From Cymodocea nodosa (lineage: Eukaryota; Streptophyta; Magnoliopsida; Alismatales; Cymodoceaceae), in the NCBI GenBank assembly GCA_036874045.1, contig CM072344.1, positions 12,806,501 to 12,870,500 of the forward strand: 64,000 nt of DNA. Direction: 5' to 3'. The notes under the pieces were generated by a model that was not told where the DNA came from, made no database searches, and was given only the letters and a program-made list of their open reading frames with translations. The translations under genes and the position numbers were made by a program. This document shows, in pieces, positions 1 to 10,458 of the stretch (its first letter is position 1; every line of letters begins with the position of its first letter).

Positions 1-847
1 AGAAAGAATTTTGAACAAAAGGATTTGGTGAGGAAAATTCTCAGATCCCTAAGTTCTAAATGGTCTCATAAAGTAACATCAATTGAGGAATCATGAGATT
101 TAAATGTTTATACCATGAATGAACTTATAGGAAATTTAACAACTTATGAAGTTCAATTAAATAGATCACTAAGTCACAACAAACTAAAAATGAAGAAAGA
201 AATAGCCTTCGAAATTAATTCAGATTCTAATATATCTACTGATTCTGACGAGGATTTGATTTTGCTAACTAGGAAATTCAAGAAAGCATGGAAAGCTAGG
301 AAATAGAAAAGGAACAAAAATGATAAACCCTCAACGTCAAAATCATTGAATGACAAGAATTCTTTATCTAGAAAGTATGTATGTTACAACTGTAAGAAAC
401 CTGGACATCTTTCTCCAGATTGTCCTATAAGGAAAAATGAAAAGCATAGTAGGACAAATCAAAAGAAGACGGCTCAGAAAACTCAAAAAAAGTTTTACAA
501 GAAAAAGACTTTGAAGGTCACTTTGGATGACACGTTTGAAAAGTCTGAATCTAAGGAATCATCATCAAAATCTTCACATTCAGAAGAAGAACAAGAGTTA
601 GAAGACATTGCTCATGTGTGCTTCATGGAAAATGAGTCTAAGGAGGAAACAACATAAAAATGGATCTTAGACAATGGAGCATCAAGTCACATGACCGGAC
701 AGAAAAGTCTACTAAAAAATTTCACAAATACCAAAAAAGGAAGTGTAACATTTGGAAACAAAAGCAAGGATAAAATCATAGGTATGGACAATGTTCAAAT
801 AACTCTAACTTGTGTTATTTCGAATGTACTATATGTAGAAAACCTAG
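1..847 (+). pseudogene. Copia-A gag and start of protease (5' fragment of an interrupted Ty1/Copia element)
   Basis: One frame runs from base 1 to 847 and is broken by stops at 94 (TGA), 304 (TAG) and 655 (TAA). It encodes the C-terminal part of a Copia gag (UBN2 type), entering mid-gene at the window edge. A complete CCHC zinc knuckle, CYNCKKPGHLSPDC, lies near 376-417. A lysine/serine-rich stretch follows, then the protease active-site region WILDNGASSHMTG at about 661-699, where the usual DTG/DSG is DNG. The frame reaches the VLYVENL motif and stops at a poly-A-element insertion at 848. It resumes at 16825 with integrase-side sequence. What is seen is the knuckle, the protease motif and the frame continuity; the lineage (Sirevirus- or Tork-like) is inference. 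Not functional. Confidence 0.88.
833..847 (+). repeat. Left 15-bp target-site duplication of the 5S-headed element
   Basis: The 15 bases ATGTAGAAAACCTAG occur here and again at 16810-16824. Removing everything between them rejoins the Copia-A frame exactly (…LYVENL then GFNLLSV…). This is direct evidence that the intervening DNA is an insertion. A 15-bp duplication beside a poly-A tail fits target-primed (LINE-type) insertion, not LTR integrase, which makes 4-6 bp duplications. Confidence 0.9.
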
Positions 848-964
848 ATGTGCATTTACACTTATTACCAAGCACCTACTCCTGTAAGAACTCTAGAGTT
901 AACTATGTTTGGGTAAGAACAGAACCAGGATGGGTGACCATTTGGGAAGTTCTTATGTAGTGCC
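848..964 (+). other. Degenerate 5S rRNA-like sequence with recognisable internal promoter boxes
   Basis: By eye, 875-965 aligns with the 3' two thirds of plant 5S rRNA. The A-box-like word AGTTAACTATGTTTGGG begins at 897. The C-box region CCAGGATGGGTGACC is at 925-939, followed by TTGGGAAGTTCTTATG. The 5' third (848-875) aligns poorly and appears to carry an insertion, and a few bases are missing near 880. It is too diverged to be a working rRNA gene. Its place at the 5' end of a poly-A-tailed insertion suggests it supplied the Pol III promoter of that element (inference). Confidence 0.75.
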
Positions 965-1095
965 TATGGGCAGTAGTGCTGGCTCTGCTCAAGCGTTGGC
1001 AAGTTGTAGGTATGTGCACCACTTACCCAATTCACATGTCAACATTGTGGGCCTTGTCTTAGTTAGTAATCTCAATCGAGTTGGTAGATGGGGCC
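848..1095 (+). mobile_element. 5' half of a 5S-rRNA-headed, poly-A-tailed retroposon (SINE-like)
   Basis: This starts exactly at the 15-bp duplication and runs to the Gypsy insertion point at 1096. Its first about 117 bp resemble plant 5S rRNA; the rest (965-1095) is unrecognised. The other half is 16590-16809 and ends in A-runs next to the matching duplication. Joined length is about 468 bp, long for a SINE. No protein is encoded. Alternatives are a 5S-bearing Cassandra TRIM or a one-off chimeric retroposon. The long duplication and A-tail speak against Cassandra, which is an LTR element. Confidence 0.7.
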
Positions 1096-1857
1096 TGTTT
1101 AGAATGAAAAAGTGCATATTATTAACAGTTAAATGATGGTTAATTGCATAATATTTAGCTTATCATATGAGAATTAAGCCATTATGTTATAATTGCACTG
1201 TTATATGCTTTAATTGAAGAATCTGCTTAATTTTGTAGAATTAATGTTAATTTAGTACATTTCTGAACTATTGCAGGTTGTGAAATTGCCGAACATGTAT
1301 CAGATAGTTATGTTTAAATTGCCGAACAGTTATGTTTTGAGAGAATATTTTATTATTTCCTGAAGTACACATGTCGAAACCATAATGAATGACTTAAGGG
1401 AACTTTCGGTGAGTTATCTATAACTATTCGAAATGCACCTAAGCATCGAATAGTTAGATTTATGCACGTGTTGAATTTAAATGCTTTAGTATATCACGTA
1501 AGATGCACATGTTTAACTCGTTAAGTTAGCATAACTGTACACGTTGAGTTACATGAATACGCACTAAGGTAACGTGTTATGTTAGATCAACCTATGGGAT
1601 CAGCTTTAGTATACGCACTAAGGACAATTCTCAAGTTCTTCAGCAATTCCTTGTGGGATCGACCTATACTTGCACACTGATAGAATAGACACTATGCACT
1701 TGCAGTTAAAGTACAAATTGGAATTAATATCTAAATTGTATTAAAGGTTGTTTGTTTACTTCTAAAAGAAAGAATAGGCATAAAGATAAATTAACTAAGT
1801 AAAAACAGAAGTAACAAATTCAAGTTTTTCTAGTGTAGTGGTGGGAAAACGTAAACA
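1096..1857 (+). repeat. 5' LTR of the Athila-like element (internally deleted)
   Basis: It matches the 3' LTR at both ends but is 762 bp against 1927 bp. The region matching about 15198-16349 of the 3' LTR is missing and replaced by about 40 bp of filler (about 1587-1630), which reuses words from nearby LTR sequence (TATGGGATC, ATACGCACTAAGG). It contains the covarying hairpin (1422-1455) and one GAGTTA/TAACTC hairpin (about 1504-1552). Confidence 0.88.
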
Positions 1858-1864
1858 AGTTTTA

Positions 1865-1882
1865 TGGCGCCGTTGCCAGGGA
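1865..1882 (+). other. Primer-binding site, tRNA-Asp type
   Basis: TGGCGCCGTTGCCAGGGA lies 7 bp after the 5' LTR. It is complementary to the 3' end of plant tRNA-Asp except for one base. This PBS is the known choice of Athila/Tat-type Gypsy elements and sets the 5' LTR boundary and the element's strand. Confidence 0.9.
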
Positions 1883-1976
1883 ATTGAATTGAATTAAATT
1901 GAATTAATATAAGCAACTGTTAGAGTTGTTTCATTTTAATAGCCAAAGTTGTGTGTTTTCTTCTATAATTGAGATT

Positions 1977-2969
1977 ATGGCATATGTTTATGCTCAAAGA
2001 TTTCTGAAACCTGTAATTAGCATATGTGAATTCTACAATTCTGAAGGACACGACATTTATGACTGTTTGAAACTGAAACGTTTGCAAATGGTTAGATCCC
2101 ATGAACAACAAATGAATTATCCTCAATATAATAGAGCCGAGTATGAGAATTCTATAGTTTACCCAACTAATGGTTAGTATAGAATGTGTAATATGTTGAG
2201 AGACACTGAAGTTTGGGATAGGTATGACAGACAAGAGCATAGTATAGAGCAAAATCTGGACAAATTGGAATACTTTGTGTGTCAACAACAAGAAGTCAAC
2301 CAATTAAACTATAAGGAAGCATATTCAGAACCTAAAAAGGATATAATTTACGAAACTGAAAAAACCATAATAAAAATTGATCAAAAATTGAATGCAATGG
2401 GATTAGATGATCTGGAAAGAAAATTAAAAGCATTAGATGAATATACAATGAAAATACAAGTTATGCAACAGGACAATGAAAATTATAATGTTATAAACCT
2501 GCATAATTTGCAAAATATACAGCAAACAGAAAATACTAATGCAAGAGAATTTAAAGAATGCACTTTAAAACTAAAAACAATTGAAGATCATTATCACGAA
2601 AATGATATACAAAAACATCATAAGAGTAATGAAAATCTGAAAGATGTATGTATAACATTAAGATCTAGAACTGATATACTACCAAGAACTCAAAATGAAA
2701 ATGATATGAAGGTGGATAAGAGTAAAAATCAAAATGATAATGAAAATGTAATAGCTGAAAATCTAGAAATCACTGAAGAACAATCTGAATCTGTGAATGA
2801 AGCTAAAAATGATCAAACAAATCAACTGAAAGAAAAAGAGTCTTTGAAATCAAAATCTTTAGCACCCTATCCTAAAAGATTACAACAAACAATACTTGAA
2901 AAACAAGAAAAAATCAGAGAAATTTTTGAAAAAGTACAAGTTAACATTCCTTTGTTAGATCTATTGTAG
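1977..2969 (+). pseudogene. Gag C-terminal/nucleocapsid-like segment
   Basis: It begins MAYVYAQRF and has the knuckle-like CEFYNSEGHDIYDC, in which the second cysteine of CCHC is tyrosine. Then comes about 290 residues of charged, low-complexity, probably helical sequence rich in Asn, Lys and Glu (2184-2969). TAG codons at 2175 and 2967 interrupt it, and the frame then runs on into protease. In Athila elements this segment normally follows capsid; here capsid is absent and found 8.5 kb downstream. The second copy (41111-41347, minus) has the same tyrosine replacement, so the altered knuckle is a family trait. Confidence 0.75.
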
Positions 2970-2972
2970 AAA

Positions 2973-3779
2973 ATGTCACCTTGTGATAAATTTCTAAAGG
3001 ATTGGTGTACTAAGAAAAGAGAGCGAAAAGTTCTTAAAAATGTCTTTTTAACTGAGCAAAGTAGTTCCCTATTTCTGCCACAAATTCCTAAAAAGTTATC
3101 TGATCATGAAATCCCTGTTATATCATGCACCATAGGAAATACCATTCTAGGAAAAACCTTAATAGACTTAGGTGCAGGTATAAATGTTATGCCAAGTGAT
3201 ATATTTGCATCATTAGGATTAAAAGGCTTAACTCCTACTAGTACGGTTATTCAATTAGGTAATAGAAGTATAAGATACCCTAGAGGAAAAATAGAGGATG
3301 TCTTAATTAAAATCAAAAATTTTATATATCCTATTGATATTGTAATTCTAGATTCCCAACAAATTAAGCATAAAAATAGTGATACATCTTTAATTTTGGG
3401 AAGGCTATTTTTAGCAACATCAGGAGCTGTTATAAATTGTAAAACTGGAGTAATGAAATTAGCATATGGTAATGAGGATACTCAATTAAATATTTTCAAA
3501 CTAGAAAGGTTTGAGGAGTTAGAAATGTCCTTACATACCATAGACTTTTTAGAGAATGAAGGAGATATGTTAGATGATGTGATTCAAGAAGAATTAAATA
3601 GGCAAATCAATTCTGAAATACTAGAAGAAAGTGAAAGCATAAATATTGAAGGAGATATGGAAGAAATTAATTTAGAAAATGATGATGTTCAATTAGGAGC
3701 TCTAGCTTCTAATGGGCAACATTTAGAATTAAAACCTTTACCTCTTGAATTAACCTATATATTTCTGGAAGATAAATGA
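2973..3779 (+). pseudogene. Gypsy aspartic protease domain
   Basis: The active-site region IDLGAGINVMPSDIFASLGL is at about 3162-3221, with D-L-G-A and the following N-V-M-P typical of Athila proteases. The second hallmark, LILGRLFLATSGAVINC (about 3393-3443), matches the ILGRPFL-type motif with P replaced by L. The segment ends with an acidic linker and a TGA at 3777 that separates it from RT in the same frame. The protease would cleave the gag-pol polyprotein in the particle. Inactive here because of the upstream and downstream stops. Confidence 0.88.
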
Positions 3780-5260
3780 ACCTGTCCAATCATTATTGCT
3801 TCAAATTTAAAAGAGGATCAAATAGCTAAATTAAAAGATGTAGTAAAAAGTTATAAAGAAGCAATAAGATGGACTATGACTGATATAAAAGGGTTAAGTT
3901 CAACTTTATGCTGTCACCACATATATTTAGAAGAGAATGCTAAACCTGTTAGAATTCCTGAGAGGAGATTAAATCCAAACCTTAAAGAAGTAGTCAGGAA
4001 GGAAATAGTTAAATGGTTAGATAATGATATAATTTATCCGATTTCTGATAGCTCATGGGTTAGTCCAATCCATGTAGTTCCCAAGAAATCAGGATTAACA
4101 GTTATTAGGAATGAAAGTCAAGACTTGATACCTACTAGAATTCAATCAGGCTGGAGAGTATGTATAGACTATAGAAAGCTGAATGTTGTGACTAGGAAAG
4201 ATCATTTTCCCTTACCTTTTATAGATCAAATGCTAGAAAGATTAGCAGGGCAAGAATATTTTTGTTTCCTAAACGGGTATTCAGGGTATAATCAAATTCC
4301 AATAGCATTAGAGGATCAAGAGAAAACAACTTTCACTTGTCTTAATGGAACTTATGCTTTTAAAAGAATGCCATTCGGATTATGCAATGCGCTAGCTACC
4401 TTTCAAAGGTGTGTGTAGGGCATATTTACTAGAATGACTAAAGATTTTTTAGAAATATTTATGGATGATTTTACTGTATATGGAAACTCATATGAAGTCT
4501 GTTTAAAAAATTTAGACCTAATATTAAAACGCTGTGTGGAAAAAAATCTAGTTTTAAATTGGGAAAAATGTCACTTCATGGTTAAACAAGGAATAGTCTT
4601 AGGGCATGTTGTTTCTAAGAAATGGTTGGAAGTAGATAAAGCTAAAATAGAAGTAATTTCTAATCTACCAAAACCTAAATCAGTAAAATATATTAGATCA
4701 TTTCTAAGACATGCTGGTTTTTATAGAAGATTTATTAAAGAGTTTAGCAAAATAGCTAGACCTTTAACTAATCTATTAAAAGATGTTCCATTTTACTTTG
4801 ATAAAAATTGCAAGGAAGCATTTTTCAGACTTAAAACTACTTTAATTTCAACTCCTATAATTCAAGTACCTGATTGGAGCCATCCATTTGAATTAATGTG
4901 TGATGCATCTGATTTTGTTGTAGGAGCAATGTTGGGACAGAAGATAGAAAAATCTCCTAGAGTGATTCATTATGCAAGCAAAGCCTTAAATGATGCTCAA
5001 GTTAATTACACAACTACTAAAAAAGAATTATTAGCTGTTGTGTTTGCTTTAGAAAAGTTTAGATCATATCTAATTAGAGCTAAAGTAATAGTATACACGG
5101 ATCATTCAGCTCTAAAACATCTAATAAAGAAAAAAGAAACTAAACCTAGATTGATCCGATGGATATTATTATTGCAAGAATTTGATCTAGAAATTAAAGA
5201 TAAAAAAGGTTGTGAGAATGTAGTAGTAGATCATTTATCAAGATTACAAATTGAAAAATC
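3780..5260 (+). pseudogene. Gypsy reverse transcriptase and RNase H
   Basis: RT blocks appear in order: WVSPIHVVPKKSG (about 4057), RVCIDYRKLN (about 4156), LPFIDQMLERL, FKRMPFGLCNA and the catalytic FMDD ([13 protein letters not shown], about 4450). FMDD instead of YVDD is normal for Athila-type RT. A TAG at 4416 falls between the last two blocks. RNase H follows with [10 protein letters not shown] (about 4900), [17 protein letters not shown] and [10 protein letters not shown], ending DHLSRL near 5240. Catalytic aspartates of RT and RNase H are still present. It would copy genomic RNA into DNA from the tRNA-Asp primer. Confidence 0.93.
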
Positions 5261-5479
5261 AAATATTGAAATTAAGGATAATTTTCCTGATGAACAATTA
5301 ATGATCATCAACACAATGCCTTGGTATGCAAACACAGTTAATTACTTAGTTACTAGTCTAACACCTAAGGATTGGAATAGACAGGATAAGAAATTATTTT
5401 TCTCAAGAGTAAAATACTACTATTGGGAAGACCCATACTTATTTAAGAAATGTCCTGATCTGATTTTAAGGAGGTGTGT

Positions 5480-6544
5480 TCCAGAAACTGAATATCCAAG
5501 CATATTGTCTTTCTATCATGACCAAGCTTGTGGAGGGCATTTTGGTTTAGGGAAAACTACTGCAAAAATTCTGCAATGTGGATTTTATTGGCCAACACTA
5601 TTTAAAGATGCTCATAAATATTGCTTAAGTTGTTTAGGATGTCAACAAATAGGAAGAATATCAAAGAGGAATATAATGCCTCTTAATCCTATTGTTGAGG
5701 TTGAAATCTTTGATATGTGGAGAATAGATTTTATAGGTCCATTTCCTATGTCTAATCAATTTAATTACATATTGTTGGGGGTGGATTATGTATCTAAATG
5801 GATAGAAGCTATTCTTACAAAAACTAATGATAACAAAGTGGTAATACAATTTATAAGAACAAATATATTTGCCAAATTTGGATACCTAAAGCTATTATCA
5901 GTGATAGAGGAACTCATTTCTGTAATAGAAGTTTTGAAGCCTTAATGAAGAAATATGGAGTAAACCACAGAATTTAAATCTATACTAGAACAGATTGGGC
6001 TAATAGATTGATAGATGCACTTTGGGCTTATAGACCTACTTATAAAACGAGCTTAGGTATGTCACCTTTTAGGCTAGTATATGGAAAAAGTTGTCATTTA
6101 CCTGCTGAAATAGAACATAAAGCTTATTGGGCATTAAAAACTCTGAACACTAATTTAAATCAAGCTGCTGAAAATAGAAAATTGCAATTAATTGAATTAG
6201 AAGAATTTAGAAATGAAGCTTATTCTAAGACTGTAAGAGAAAAAGAAAAAATTAAATTTTGGCATGATATAAAAATTATTCCAAAAAGCTTTGAAATAGG
6301 ACAAGAAGTATATCTTTATATGGCTAGACTCCATAACCATCTGGGAAAATTAAAATCTTGATGGGTAGGTCCTTACATAGTTCGAAATATTTATCCTTAT
6401 GGAGCTATTGAAATTGAAAATCCTAAAAATTAGAATATATTTAAAGTAAATGGACAAAGACTGAAACCTATTCTGAAAACATCAAAAAGCTCCTTTAGAA
6501 TTATAGAAGAAGTCAAAGTAGAGGACTACTCGAGCTTTACTTAG
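5480..6544 (+). pseudogene. Gypsy integrase, catalytic core broken
   Basis: The HHCC zinc finger is visible ([10 protein letters not shown] … CLSCLGC, about 5518-5643). The first catalytic Asp is in [10 protein letters not shown] (about 5720) and the second in SDRGTHF (about 5903), which is readable only after a 1-base frameshift near 5881. The segment with the third catalytic residue (Glu) is missing: the sequence jumps from the GVNHRI region (about 5976) to DWANRLIDALWAYR. The C-terminal part (6008-6361) reads through a TGA at 6359 to a TAG at 6542 and includes WVGPY. No chromodomain was seen. Confidence 0.88.
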
Positions 6545-7121
6545 TAAGAAATCAATTTTTATGTTTATATATATATATATATAAAATAATAATAATATAT
6601 ATAATATATAAAAATTGTTGCGGTTCAACTGATTAGATCCATCGGTATGACCGAAACATAAAAAATATGTATATTAATTTTCAAAAAAAATGTTGGTTTT
6701 ACCGAAACATAGTATCAGTTCAACCGAAATAAAAAATAAAAAATATTTAGGTCTGACCGAAACATAGTATCGGTTAAACCAGTAAAAAAAATAGAAAAAC
6801 TATTATCTGTAATATTTTAATTATTATATTTGCTTGTACGGAGTCCATTGAGTTACGCTTAACTCAACGAGCTTACTCTGTTAAGTCTTGAGTTAGTCAA
6901 CAAGCTTATTCTGTTAAGTTAACTGTAACTCAACGGAGTACTGTAGCTAAGACCGCGGATAAAATAGTAATAGTTGGTTAGGGAAATGACCCGATTACCC
7001 GCCTAAACTTAGGGATTATTTAAACTAAAACCTAGGTTTTTGGGGCATTATCCGACAAATCATTTAGAATCTAGAACAATAGAAATCAGAGCGATTTTGT
7101 GTTGTTGTGTAACTCCACGAT
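6545..7121. repeat. Spacer between integrase and the next ORF: AT microsatellite, CCGAAACATAG repeats, GAGTTA hairpins
   Basis: No coding signal. It holds a TA-rich run (6563-6612), three imperfect copies of ACCGAAACATAG with TATCGGTT-type partners (about 6650-6780), and a cluster of GAGTTA/TAACTC inverted repeats (6838-6950), for example CCATTGAGTTA…TAACTCAACGA. The same hairpin type recurs in the other spacers and the LTRs. Confidence 0.7.
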
Positions 7122-9345
7122 GAGGAAGATGAAGCCTGAATTTTGGGAAAAGGCAGTGGACACCACACAGTTTCTAAAGGAATTTGAAGAATGGCACACG
7201 CGACAGAAGATCAGAAATACAACATGAGAGAAAGAGCTACAAAAGGTAGAATCAGAACTCTTTAACTTGAGGAAAATTTTGGTTGAGTTAGAAATATAGA
7301 TATCACAGATAATGAAGACACGAATTAGAGTGGCAACTGAAATTGCAGTAAGTAAAGAAAGAAAGAAAGATATGACCAAACAATGAAGTAGCCCTAGAAT
7401 TAATCCAACGTAAGTCCCAGCTCTAGTTCAAAAGACGAATCTGTAGACGAGCTAGATGGGTGATCTAGGAGCAAGAAAGGAAAGAAAATGAAGAAAAGGC
7501 AACTGAAGAACAGGAGGAACCAACTGCTGAAAGACCTGTTCTTGAGGAACAGCAGTCAGGACCTCTAGTTCAGCTAATAGAGCTATTGCCACGAGTTGCA
7601 TTTGCTTGGCCGAGAATTGAAGAAGAAGAGAAAGAATTTACTAGCCTGGTCAAGACAGTAAGAGACCAATGTGATACTCAAGAGATAACTACGGCTAAGG
7701 CACATATTTTATATAATGCCATTAAGAAAAAAAGGGTCGAAGAAAGGATAAGGGCCCAATACAAAATAAAAATTGAGTAGTATCAGGTAGTGATTAAATC
7801 AAGTGCTGCAGGAGAGGTTGATCCTTCGAGACCAGCAGTTATAAAAAAAGTTAAACAGGAAGAGCTAGTACTTGTGGCTCGAAGGCCTGTAGAGCCTACT
7901 TTTGTAGATTTAATTTCAGAAGATGAAGATGAAGAACAAGCACAACTAATCAGAAAAAAGAAAGGAATAGAAAAAGTGCCTGAATATGAGGAAATTAAAT
8001 CTGAAGTACCAATTTTTATAGGGCCTGTGGAGCAAATTTTTATTAACCTGCTATCCGATTCTAAGGAGGAGCAGGAGGAGCTACAGCAACATGAGCAAAG
8101 AAAAGAAGAAAATTAGGCTGAAATTAGTCTACAGCCTGTACAAGAAGAAACAGAAATTAGGGTAGAAACTAAATTGCCCGTGACTCCATCCTAATCTGTT
8201 ACAGAATCAGAAAGAACAGTAACAGAATAGATTGGTAGTCAGGAGGAAAAAGAAAGAGCAGAAAATGAATAGGCTAAAAGAAGCCATTTAGACAAAAATA
8301 ATTTTATAGATTCCAATGAAGAACAAGAAACTCTTTAGCAATTTATAGAGAGAATTCAAGAAAGAGTGGAGAGTTCTGCCGGCTCACCACCACAAATAGA
8401 AACAGAAATTCAAGAATCTGTAGAAAATGTTCAAATGCAACCTATAGAAGAGGAAGAACAAGAGCAAACCCCTTTAGAGCAACAAAGTCACCTTCCTGAC
8501 CCGACTGAAACAACAATTTTGAATGAAGTACATTTTTGTAGTCAGGAAGCTTATACCAAATACCAAGAAATAAGGGGTTACGACATTATTTACAGTAGAC
8601 CAGTAAATTGGGATGGAATGCAAGAAATCAAAGATTTATTTGAATTCCAAGGTCTATTGCAATTCATTTCTCAAGAAAGAGGGCATGCAGTATATGAGAA
8701 TTTAGTGCCTTGTTTCTATGCAAATTTAAGAGAAGGAGAAAGAGAATTAATTTCAAACGTAGAAGTAGCTAATGTACAGATAACACCAAAGCTTCTCTAC
8801 AACATTTTTGGTTTAAAGAATGAAGGAATAACAATTTTGGAAGATACAATTGTAGTCGAGTGGACAGAACAGCAAATTAAGGATTGTTTAGCTATCAATC
8901 CTAATGTGCCATTATTAAACAGATTGAAGCATTTAAATGGTAAAGCACACATGGTAGCTAACTTCTGATTAAGAATGTCTATCAACGATAGGGTCATGAT
9001 ATAGAATTAAGTCAATTTGTCAAATGGGCCACATATGCAGTTGTAAATAAGATCCAAATAAATTGGTCTGTAGTTTTTATCTCCAAGCTGAAAATAGTGA
9101 AGAAGAAATTATTTTATGGAGATTTGATTCCACTGTTGATGGTGGACTGTATTGATTTCACGAAATGGACATCAAAAAAGATCAGATCTAGAACTATTTC
9201 AGTGAAAGAATATAGAAATTTTATAGCTACAGAACTAGTTGTACCTTCTGGAGGAATTACAAGAGCAGTAGAGAGGATTAATCAATTAGAGCTTCAATTA
9301 GAAAAACTCCAAAAGGAAGTAGATGAACTTAGGCATAGAGATTAA
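7122..9345 (+). pseudogene. Putative plant transposon-domain ORF (Athila/Tat extra ORF)
   Basis: It starts at ATG 7122 (MRKMKPEFWEK), which opens a helical, charged N-terminus. A 1-base shift near 7350-7385 changes frame. An acidic Glu/Gln-rich middle (7480-8365) carries TAG at 7778, 8114, 8228, 8270 and 8336 and TAA at 8192. The C-terminal third (8366-8968, then another frame to 9345) has NLVPCFYANLREGE and LYNIFGLKNEG. These match the conserved core of the 'putative plant transposon protein' domain found in plant Gypsy-associated ORFs. It closes with a short coiled coil (9253-9345). The function is not established for the family. At least two frameshifts and nine stops make it a pseudogene. 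Confidence 0.7.
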
Positions 9346-10458
9346 ATTGTATTGTTCGTCTACTTGTGTAAAATTATATGAAATTGTATGACGTACTTGT
9401 ACTGTAACTGATTCATATTAATGAATATAATTTTTTTTCAGATGCAATTTTCATACGTGTTTTGGATGTGAAATGAATGGAATTTATTGAATATTATGTA
9501 ATTTATGAAACTTTATGAATGAATATGTAACAGATTTACAATTTGCTGAATGACAGGATAACTACTTAAAAATTTCTACATGTTGTAAGGTAAAATGTAA
9601 ATTCTGCATAACATAAAATGACCTTCAAGTTAAATATTTATATAATGTTTAGATTTAAATGAAATTTAATCAGAATGATGCATTAATGACATAGATTTAA
9701 CTTTATTTCAGTTAGTAGAATGAAAAAAATGAAAAAGAAAAAAGAACAGAGAGGAACTTACGAGAGTAAAACTTAGAAGTTGCTAAGTATTAACTCAACG
9801 AAGTAAGTCTGTTGAGTCAAACATAACTCCATGAGGTCAGTAATATAATATAAGATCACTCCGTTGAGTTATCTGTAACTCAACGAAGTTAGTTCGTGGA
9901 GTTAGCAACAGTAACCGATTGTATTCTGTTAAGTTATATGCAACTCAACGAGGTTAGTTCGTGGATTAAGCAGAACGATTATTCTTTTAACCACGAACGA
10001 AACTTCGTCAGTTTAGCAGTTACCAAAATTTGAAATTAGTAGTGGTACACGTACCTATAAAAATAGGAACCATGATGCACGTTGCAAGCCACGTTCTTGC
10101 AACAAAATTTATTCACTTTATGAATGTGCAGTATTTATATAAAACAAAATGTTATTTACGAGATACCAGCACTTTTAAAAGAAAGGAGAATGCGTTGGAG
10201 GAATTGGAAGGAGAAGCAGCTGATTCAACTTCATCCGACAACAAATATTTATTGAATGGAAAGCTTCAGACTAGTATGTAATTAATCTTCTGCTATTTAT
10301 TTATGAGCACATGGACTCGTTCTCTAAGCACTAAACGATTAGTAAGAACACCTACCTAGGAATTTTCATTGCAAAGGAGTATTGAAAAATTTTCTGAACT
10401 AAACTTTAACGAAATTCTTTGGGGTGTATCTAACCTTTCTTTAAAAGAGAACATAGAA
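9346..10458. other. Spacer before the capsid ORF, with hairpin cluster and TATA-like site
   Basis: No ORF I can support. It contains two acceptor-like pyrimidine tracts (ending TTTTTTTTCAG at about 9441 and TTTATTTCAG at about 9711) and a GAGTTA/TAACTC hairpin cluster at 9788-9975. The clearest hairpin is CCGTTGAGTTATCTGTAACT at 9860. A TATA-like CCTATAAAAATAGG is at about 10050-10063. A short open frame at 10030-10281 has no recognisable domain. Confidence 0.5.
10052..10061 (+). promoter_or_regulatory. Possible TATA box upstream of the capsid ORF
   Basis: TATAAAAATA sits about 400 bp before the first ATG of the capsid ORF and just after a hairpin cluster. It is a good match to the plant TATA consensus. 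By itself this is weak evidence in AT-rich DNA; I note it because capsid lies so far from the 5' LTR that a separate promoter or splicing would be needed. Confidence 0.25.

Larger units (their letters stand above)
1977..6544 (+). pseudogene. Gypsy polyprotein lacking capsid: zinc-knuckle, protease, RT, RNase H, integrase
   Basis: One frame runs from the ATG at 1977 to about 5880. It is broken by stops at 2175 (TAG), 2967 (TAG), 3777 (TGA) and 4416 (TAG). A 1-base loss near 5881 shifts the frame, and a deletion near 5975 follows. Order: a degenerate CCHC knuckle (about 2023-2064), a Lys/Glu/Asn-rich linker, protease, RT with FMDD, RNase H, and integrase ending at the TAG at 6542. No capsid domain lies between the PBS and the knuckle. 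The start at 1977 is chosen because the same ATG context 94-112 bp after the PBS is kept in a second copy at 41347 (minus strand). The known product is the enzyme set for reverse transcription and integration; this copy cannot make it. Confidence 0.9.

Noticed and set aside
848-964. A functional 5S rRNA gene
   Set aside because: Too diverged, with indels in the 5' third, and part of a dispersed insertion instead of a tandem array.
10030-10281. 83-codon open frame before the capsid ORF
   Set aside because: No domain, starts in a probable leader region, and not linked in frame to capsid.
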